Shown here in pieces: positions 1 through 9,400 of a stretch of 64,000 bases of DNA (position 1 is the stretch's first letter; every line of letters starts with the position of its first letter). The notes under the pieces are model-generated. The model was not told where the DNA came from. It did no database searches and worked only from the letters and a program-made list of their open reading frames with translations. The DNA comes from Lineus longissimus (Eukaryota; Nemertea; Pilidiophora; Heteronemertea; Lineidae), in the NCBI RefSeq assembly GCF_910592395.1, contig NC_088312.1, positions 3,410,001-3,474,000 on the forward strand, written 5' to 3'. The position numbers were made by a program, and so were the translations under genes.

Positions 1-32
1 TAAGAGGATCTTAGCCCATATCGTACCCTCAC

Positions 33-440
33 CTTTTGTGCCGTAATAGTCCTCACATCACCAAGATGGGTCACGTTATCTTTGTGTTGCATCTTTGTTA
101 CATTAATTGCATCCTGGTCAATCTCGCTAGCAAAGTAGAATTCAACGTCAAAACCAAGTTGGTCGAGGACAAATTTTCCTGAAAAATGAGTCATATTCAA
201 AATCTTCTAAATAGAAAGCACCATGATACATAGTTTTGAACGGATGTAGCCCAGATTAGAGCCGAGTACAGCAGGGGCATATCTCCCAGCCCCTTGATGC
301 AATGAACTCCATAGTTGCATGTTTTGAAATCCTCCAGAGACGCATAACAACAATCTAATTCAATGCTTACCGGTGCCTATTCCATCAAAGAGGGACAACA
401 CCCTCATTCGATGAGTTGGGAGGTCCTCGGGTGTTGGAGG
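33..440 (-). other. DNMT3: DNMT3 exons coding for the start of the methyltransferase domain
   Basis: Two exons, 371-440 and 33-178. The first ends in RVLSLFDGIGTG, the S-adenosylmethionine-binding motif I of C5 methyltransferases. The codon for the last Gly is split by a phase-1 intron. The second continues KFVLDQLGFDVEFYFASEID and ends DVRTITAQK, matching the motif II/III region of DNMT3 enzymes. The donor after base 33 (GTGAGG) shows that more exons follow outside the window. Confidence 0.92.
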
Positions 441-3400
441 CTAAAAAGACATCAGTGACACAAAGATTGCTATCATTTTCTAAGTGTGTTATCTGTGTTC
501 TGCTCACAACTGCAACTCAAATGAGGCCTACTGGTACAAAGAGCATCATCTATCCCATGGAGATGCCACGGCTTAGCTAGATCGGGGACTTTCACGGAGG
601 TAGCTAACTTAGATGTAACTCTGCCAACAGGTGGTCGAAAGTACATACAGCATCTCGCCAAATCTTACCGAATATCAACGGATTGACAAATTGGGAATTC
701 ATCGTTGAAATCAACAAGGATAGCTGCAGATGTTTACAATTAACTCGAAAGTCAAGCTATTGTAGACACACCTTGGGCATGAGGAGAGCAGTCAAATATC
801 AACTGGTGTTAAGACTGATTGACAAATTGGGAATTCATTGTTGAAATCAACAAGGATGGGTGAAGATGTTTTCAAGTAACTCGTAAGTCAAGCTATTGCA
901 GACACAACTCGGACATGAGGAGAGCAGTCGATTCTGCTGGAGTGAACGGCAAAACTCTCCAAATTGGTGACAACTCATAAAACGTGGACTGTTGCCCAAC
1001 TGGTCGCCTTCTAAAATCAGTGTGACATACCTGTGAGCCAATGGTGTGATTGAAAAGACCGTGGACATTCTGTTTCCAGTTCGCCTTCTTGACCAATATG
1101 CCGTGGGTCTCTGGTTTGTGCTCGGAGCACATGAAGCATAGCCAAGGTTCTGTCTTGTGGATGAGGTCAATGGCTGATGGCGCCACAAGTTCTACGATGC
1201 AAACGGTGCAGTAGACCCTGCGATCGAGAGATTTGTTAAATCTTAGAATATTACAATTGAATCATTGTTTAGGATGCCCTTGTGAGGTGACAATGTTGTT
1301 CTTAAAGGGGTGCAATGTTCCAGCGCAATTTGACAATAAAATTAATCGACTGATAAGAAGTACTGACCTGTTGCATGCAGTCTTATCACAAACAAAGAGG
1401 TCTCCACCGTTTCCACAGATTATGCAGAAAAACTGAAACATATTGACAGCATTTTATAGTGTGTGTGTGTGTGGGGGGGGGGGGTCACGAAAGTAAGTTT
1501 TTATACCTTGGTATCGGGTGTCAAATCAACAACATTCGCACTGTGACCTTCCCCTGTCCCTAGTGTGCTTTGTTCATAGGTCAACATGACTAGTTCGTCA
1601 AACTCACCCCAGTCCCATCAGCACCAAAAGCAAACATAGTGTCCATCAATTCCTCCTTGCACATTTGGCACAGACCTCCTTCGAAGAATGGGTGCTGTAC
1701 AACCACCACGGCAGAGGTGGATGTACAGGCAAGACAGGTGTCTGAAAAGGAGAGACTGTTTCAACAACAGAGTCGCAACAAAGTCTACAATGTCAAAACA
1801 TCTTTGAGAAATCACTTGCGTCATGTTGTCATTCAGACTGTGAACTTTAAACTAGACAGATGCAAGTCAACCTGAGCCACCCTGATGAAGCCAAGAGGGG
1901 TAGAAACGTGCCTTGATGGAGCAACACAACAGCCCAACAATAGGAATCAGTGGACATTGTTGTAAACTACAGTTACAGTATCCAGTTTTACCTCTTTTCA
2001 TTTTACTACTATCCATTCTGAAAAGGAGAGACCAACATTTCTTGAGGGATTGAGAGGTTGCGCAGCCTTCCGACTGGGAGTGGGAGTGCATGTCAATCCA
2101 GTCCAGGGGAAGAAATGATAAGGGTAATGGTGAGAAGGCAGTCAGGATCCCAGACAAGGTGGTAGTCAAACGGTGGTGTCTCGGCACAATGTGTTCAGAG
2201 ATCCTCGCCTAACTGATAAACTTACCCGTAATAGCTCTTCTCCCACTTTGTATATCAGCCACTGCGTCTTCTGAGAAATACGAGAGTTAAATGGGGACTT
2301 TAGACATGGCAATGTTATATTGAAATAACAGATAGCAGGACCTTGGCAACACCAAGATGGCATTGAACACCCATTTGAAACGGTATACCAAATGATTCCT
2401 CTTACCCATTCTTAACTGATGACATAAAATGTGAAAAGGGATGATGTGCCTGATGTCTCTAGTATCTCAAAACCAAATTTTCATTAGCACAAAGAGCAAA
2501 CTCTCACATGAAACTAACCATGACTGCCATTCTTCCTCTGCTCCAAAACCTCTAATCTTGTTGGTTTCAATTCCCACTCTGTGACTCTCTCCTCGTTTTC
2601 CTTGACTTCCTTACTCCGTTTAATCTTGGCCGAGAGTGCTGCAACACCTTTGATGACAAAGTTTGGTAACTGCTGGTTGCCTTCAAGAAATTAAAGCTGA
2701 CATTTTGAGATAGGGAGGAGAGGCGCTTCATAGCTGCTGACTACCACGCAACAGGGCCCAGGTTTGATAAAGGGGAGGAACCTAGGATTGAATATCTAGA
2801 TGAACAAAAATTGCTCATTAACGGTGGTATCACTGGAGGTGCTGCAACAAAATCAGGCACTGCAGTGACTTGCAATTAAGATCGAACCCAGCGATTACTG
2901 GTATTATCAACATTGAAAGATCTTTTTGTTGCATGAAGCAGCAATTATACCTGCAGGTCGCAGAGATTTAAATCACTCACTTGTGCATTGCTTAAGTCCG
3001 ACCACTTACCCTTGGGTTCATCAAGCTGGCCTTGAAGCGATTTCCCATTTCGGGCTTTGAAGCCGTTTTCTGCCCACAGTAGCAGATCTTCCTCAGCTTT
3101 CCCAGGGGTGAAGCCAGCCCTTTCACAGCACACCTGAAAGTAACAAGATGACTATGTACACATCAACATGGCAGTTTCTATTCGGAAGCAATCAGTAGCC
3201 AAGAGAAACTAGCCCTGTGCTTCAGCCAATGAGGGAAATGTGTCAGGGGTTTGTGTGCTGCAGGGTCACAGAAGCGAACATTAACCTCTGATTTCCTCAG
3301 GATGCTCTCCCCTAAGCATACCCTTTGGTCTTCTAAGATAATGTTGAAAATGTTGAAACCCCTTTACCTGAATCGCCTCAACGACGGCCTTGTGGAATGT

Positions 3401-6400
3401 CTTGACCATGGTGGTACTTTTCTTCTTGTAGTTGAAGAAGTCAATGGTAAAAGGTCGGATCTTGCCATGAGCAACCTGGGGAACGAAATGTATCATGATA
3501 CCGGTAATCAAGAACATTTTTTTAGAGGATCAACTAAAATCATACACTGTAGGCTCCCCTCTTGGTCGATACATTCTACACAAGCACAGGGGCGGATTCA
3601 GGAGACGGAGGGAGAGGTGGTGCCCCTTTCTTTACGTGAATTTCTAATCACAAGGTCAAATATCTACGACAATTCAGGTCCAAGAGTTTATACTGCTAAA
3701 TGAGGCTGTTCTTCAATCCTGCGATGAAAGGACGACGATAATCTGAGGATTTCTTCTGACTAAAATCTTTGAAACCGGGTAACTCATCGACATAGCCGGC
3801 CCAGGTAATACCGCTGATTACTTTTGGTGTCAATAATGATCCAATTTTCAAACTTTTTTGCCATCTTTAACGTGTTAAAACTAAAAAACTGGGCCTGGTT
3901 TAGTCAAAATGCTATCACAGAAACATAACATGACATGTCTCCGAAATACTATCATGGCAACATAACTTAGGACATGTCTTACCTCAGACACCTTGTGGTC
4001 CCCAAACCAATATATCCAAGAGTTACCATAATTGGCAGCGTGAAGGTAACACATGTTTCCACGTACAATGATACCGGGCCACCATCTATGGCCACCAAAT
4101 CTGGCCCACACCAGTTTTCCAAGGAGTGGCTCCTGCAAAATGTGAAAGCATTGATTAAAAGAGGGATATTTGATGAGACAAATACTGCAACTGGCACCCA
4201 ACCGAAGTAGAATGCAACAAACACCCACTACAGAATTTTCAGGAGGAGAAGTTCTGCCCAAGAAACTAACCTGTTTGTCTGTGGTTGGCTCCATCAGTTT
4301 CGGCACGCTGGTAGATGCTGCAGGAGGTTTCGGGGAATCGGCTAATCTTCTTTTCACTACAGACCCATCCTGCCCATCCTCTCCACTCATCTCTGTCGCA
4401 GTCTTCGTCTTCGGCTCCTGTGGTTTGATTTGAAACAGGTCTGTCTTTGGTACATTTTCTCTCAGGCCGTACAATCCTCTACGCTGGTTGGTGGGCTGAT
4501 CTGAGAAGAGTTTCCGTTTTCGAGGAGACTTTGGTGTTGGTTCCTCTATTTCTTCCTGAGAAAGACAACGGATATGATTTGTCCCCAAGAGTGCAACCAT
4601 GGTGTTTATTCAATTATAATGATTTATCATCATGTTACAACAAACCAAAAACAAAAGAGAAGAAGGCATTCGAATAAAGAGCCATATTCTTGCATGAAAA
4701 AGTCATTAGTGCTGGAAGTGATAACAATTGCATACAACTTATTTACCCCTTCTACTGATAACCCCCATGTTCCTACTCACCTTCTCATTAACTGATGGCA
4801 CCATATCCTCAGGCACATTAGTAGGCACTGCCAACGCTTTCCCATGGTCAGCCGCCCTTGGGCGTCCCCTCTTCTTCTTAGATGCTTCTGGCTCCAGTTC
4901 AACTCTCAAGGGCTCCAGAGGCTTGGCAACAGCCTCAGACATCCCAGATGCATTCCAATGGTCAGCTGTCCTAGGGCGTCCCCTCTGTCGTTTCAGCCAT
5001 GTTCCTGCCCCTTTTTTCTCAACTGGTGGCGCCATCGCTGGGGCAGCAGTAAATTTAGCTGATGAATTAGCAGGTTTAGATGCAACAGGTTGTCCCCTTC
5101 GCTTTTTCGCTGGTGGTTCCATATCTGCCTCTTCATTATTATTGATATCTCGTGTCTTCCCTGTCTCCTGAGGTTTGATCGGGAATAGTTCCACTTTTGG
5201 GGCATTTTCTCTAAGGCCATATGAACGTTGGCGCTGGTTTGGCTGCCCTAACTGACGTTTTTTGCACTTTCGTTTCTTAACAGTCTTAGGAGTCGCCAAA
5301 CGCTCTTGTTTGGTGCCTGAAGCTTTATGTTCTTCGGATGCTTGAGGTACCACTTCATCATGCATGGCTACATATAGTATTTCTCCATCATGTGAAGCTG
5401 GCACTCGCTCATCAATGCCATGCGACAAGATTGGTTCTTCATTCTCACAAGTAGGCCTATGTTCCATTGGTAGCCCTCGTTCAATGTTGTTAAGTATTAC
5501 AAATAGTTCTTCAGGATCGCATGTAATCAAAGGGTCCGATTTGTCCGCATCAGACATCATCAATGGCTCCTCATCATCAGTGCTACACGTCATCAACACT
5601 TTCTGCCCAACAACTTCGTCGTGCAAATTGGAGCGTGTCAAAACTGTTTCTTCTTCATCATCATTGGGCACCAACAATGGTTTTTGTTCATCAACTCTAG
5701 GAGCAACTGATGGTCCTTGTTCATCAAGATTAGGAGCCACCAATGGTTCCTGTTCATCATCACCGGTGGCAATGATCTGTTCTCGTTCATCAACATTCGG
5801 AACCACCAAAGATTCTTGTTCATCAGCATTAGGAGCCACAAATGGTTCTTGTTCATCAGCATTAGGTTTTTGTTCATCTGCACTAGGTTCATGTTCACCT
5901 GCATTAGGTTCTTGTTCATTATGATTAAATTCTTGCTGATCAGCATCAGGAGAAACTGCTTGTTCTTTATCCTCATTGAGTGTCACCATCCACACCTGTT
6001 CATCCCGATCTTGTACAACAAGTGGCCCCTTCGCAACCGTCTCGCATGTCAAAACCAAATCTTCTTCATCTGCATGCTGGGTCAATAATGGCTCTTGTTC
6101 ATGTTGACCCTCTCTTACCGACTCAAGGTCAGCTGTGTTACTGGTCATGGTCCTCTGGTTTCGTTTCTTGAAAGACATCGCAACCGACGTCAGATGATTT
6201 TCTCCAACTGTCTTCAACCGCAATTCCTTATTATGAGATGACATGGACAGCTCAGGTTGAACTTTTTTGGTCGTTGCTTTCTTGGCAGTTCTCGTCTTGG
6301 GAGGTGACTTCAATGACTCAAGCTCTTCACTAATTGTCTCCAGTCCGTTCCTGCTCCTCTTACAAGATGACACTAACACATCGGTTTGACCACCTTTTTT

Positions 6401-9400
6401 GGTCCCAGCTTTCAATGTCTTGCGAGGTGACGCAAATTTATCATGATCATCCTTATTCGCATAGCTTTCTGTCTCAGTATCTCCTTTCATGAGGGATTTC
6501 AAAAACACTCCATCATCTTCTTCAATGGTTTCCAATTTGTTCCCTCTCTTCATCAGAGTTGACAGCAGTGACATACGTTTATCCTTTTTCTTTCTGCCCC
6601 TTCCTCTCGTTTGTGATGACACCCCTGGGTGATGTTCATCCGTTTTGGTCTTAAGGCTTTCCCTTTGTTTGCAAGATGACACAGATGGCTCACTTTGACC
6701 TTCTTTATCCTCTGTTCTGGCCTGTTCATCATCACGTTTGGTCCTGCTCCTTTCCCTCCTTGTCTTCTGTAATGACACTGTCGGCTCATTATCCTCATTT
6801 CTACTTGTCACTGGCCTGTCCGTTTTCTTGCGAGGCAACACAGATGGCTCAGTTGGATCATCCTTATGAGCCACTTTCTTAGCATTTCCTGTGTTGCAAG
6901 GTGGCGTCAATGTCTCATGACCACCAGGTATGGTCTCCAGCCTGGCCTTTCCTTTCTTGAGAGGGGAAACAAACAGCTCAGCCCCATCAGTTTTCTCAGC
7001 CACTTCCTCACCCTTTCCTGTCTTATGAGGTGACATCAACATATCATGTCCACCAGATTTGGTCATCCGCCTGGCCTTTCCTTTCTTGAGAAGGGGAACA
7101 AACAGCTCAGCCCCATCAGTTTTCTCAGCCACTTCCTCACCCTTTCCTGTCTTACGAGGTGACATCAACATATCATGTCCACCAGATTTGGTCATCCGCC
7201 TGGCCTTTCCTTTCTTGAGAGGGGAAACAAACAGCTCAGCCCCATCAGTTTTCTCAGCCACTTCCTCACCCTTTCCTGTCTTATGAGGTGACATCAACAT
7301 ATCATGTCCACCAGATTTGGTCATCGGCCTGGCCTTTCCTTTCTTGAGAGGGGAAACAAACAGCTCAGCCCCATCAGTTTTCTCAGCCACTTCCTCACCC
7401 TTTCCTGTCTTATGAGGTGACATCAACATATCATGTCCACCAGATTTGGTCATCGGCCTGGCCTTTCCTTTCTTGAGAGGGGAAACAAACAGCTCAGCCC
7501 CATCAGTTTTCTCAGCCACTTCCTCACCCTTTCCTGTCTTATGAGGTGACATCAACATATCATGTCCACCAGATTTGGTCAACCGCCTGGCCTTTCCTTT
7601 CTTGAGAGGGGAAACAAACAGCTCAGCCCCATCAGTTTTCTCAGCCACTTCCTCACCCTTTCCTGTCTTACGAGGTGACATCAACATATCATGTCCACCA
7701 GATTTGGTCATCCGCCTGGCCTTTCCTTTCTTGAGAGAGGAAACAAACAGCTCAGCCCCATCAGTTTTCTCAGCCACTTCCTCACCCTTTCCTGTCTTAC
7801 GAGGTGACATCAACATATCATGTCCACCAGATTTGGTCTCCGGCCTGGCCTTTCCTTTCTTGAGAGGGGGAACAAACAGCTCAGCCCAATCAGTTTTCTC
7901 AGCCACTTCCTCACCCTTTCCTGTCTTATGAGGTGACATCAACATATCATGTCCACCAGATTTGGTCTCCAGCCTGGCCTTTCCTTTCTTGAGAGAGGAA
8001 ACAAACAGCTCAACCCAATCAGTTTTCTCAGCCACTTCCTCACCCTTTCCTGTCTTACGAGGTGACATCAACATATCATGTCCACCAGATTTGGTCATCC
8101 GCCTGGCCTTTCCTTTCTTGAGAGGGGAAACAAACAGCTCAGCCCCATCAGTTTTCTCAACCACTTCCTCACCCTTTCCTGTCTTACGAGGTGACATCAA
8201 CATATCATGTCCACCAGATTTGGTCATCCGCCTGGCCTTTCCTTTCTTGAGAGGGGTAACAAACAGCTCAGCCCCATCAGTTTTCTCAGCCACTTCCTCA
8301 CCCTTTCCTGTCTTACGAGGTGACATCAACATATCATGTCCACCAGATTTGGTCATTCGCCTGGCCTTTCCTTTCTTGAGAGGGGAAACAAACAGCTCAG
8401 CCCCATCAGTTTTCTCAGCCACTTCCTCACCCTTTCCTGTCTTACGAGGTGACATCAACATATCATGTCCACCAGATTTGGTCATCCGCCTGGCCTTTCC
8501 TTTCTTGAGAGGGGAAACAAACAGCTCAGCCCCATCAGTTTTCTCAGCCACTTCCTCACCCTTTCCTGTCTTACGAGGTGACATCAACATATCATGTCCA
8601 CCAGATTTGGTCATCCGCCTGGCCTTTCCTTTCTTGAGAGGGGAAAGAAACAGCTCAGCCCCATCAGTTTTCTCAACCGCTTCCGCACCCTTTCCTGTCT
8701 TATGAGGTGACATCAACATATCATGTCCACCAGATTTGGTCTCCAGCCTGGCCTTTCCTTTCTTGAGAGAGGAAACAAACAGCTCAACCCAATCAGTTTT
8801 CTCAGCCACTTCCTCACCCTTTCCTGTCTTACGAGGTGACATCAACATATCATGTCCACCAGATTTGGTCATCCGCCTGGCCTTTCCTTTCTTGAGAGGG
8901 GAAACAAACAGCTCAGCCCCATCAGTTTTCTCAACCACTTCCTCACCCTTTCCTGTCTTACGAGGTGACATCAACATATCATGTCCATCAGATTTGGTCA
9001 TCAGCCTGGCCTTTCCTTTCTTGAGAGGGGGAACAAACAGCTCAGCCCCATCAGTTTTCTCAGCCACTTCCTCACCCTTTCCTGTCTTACGAGGTGACAT
9101 CAACATATCATGTCCACCAGATTTGGTCATCGGCCTGGCCTTTCCTTTCTTGAGAGGGGGAACAAACAGCTCAACCCAATCAGTTTTCTCAGCCACTTCC
9201 TCACCCTTTCCTGTCTTACGAGGTGACATCAACATATCATGTCCACCAGATTTGGTCATCAGCCTGGCCTTTCCTTTCTTGAGAGGGGGAACAAACAGCT
9301 CAGCCCCATCAGTTTTCTCAGCCACTTCCTCACCCTTTCCTGTCTTACGAGGTGACATCAACATATCATGTCCACCAGATTTGGTCATCGGCCTGGCCTT

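Noticed and set aside
2945-3009. Longer version of the DNMT3 exon ending at 2951 (donor CTGCAG|GTATAA)
   Set aside because: It would leave phase 0, incompatible with the next exon; the AAGG|GTAAGT donor before 3010 is a better match and keeps the frame.
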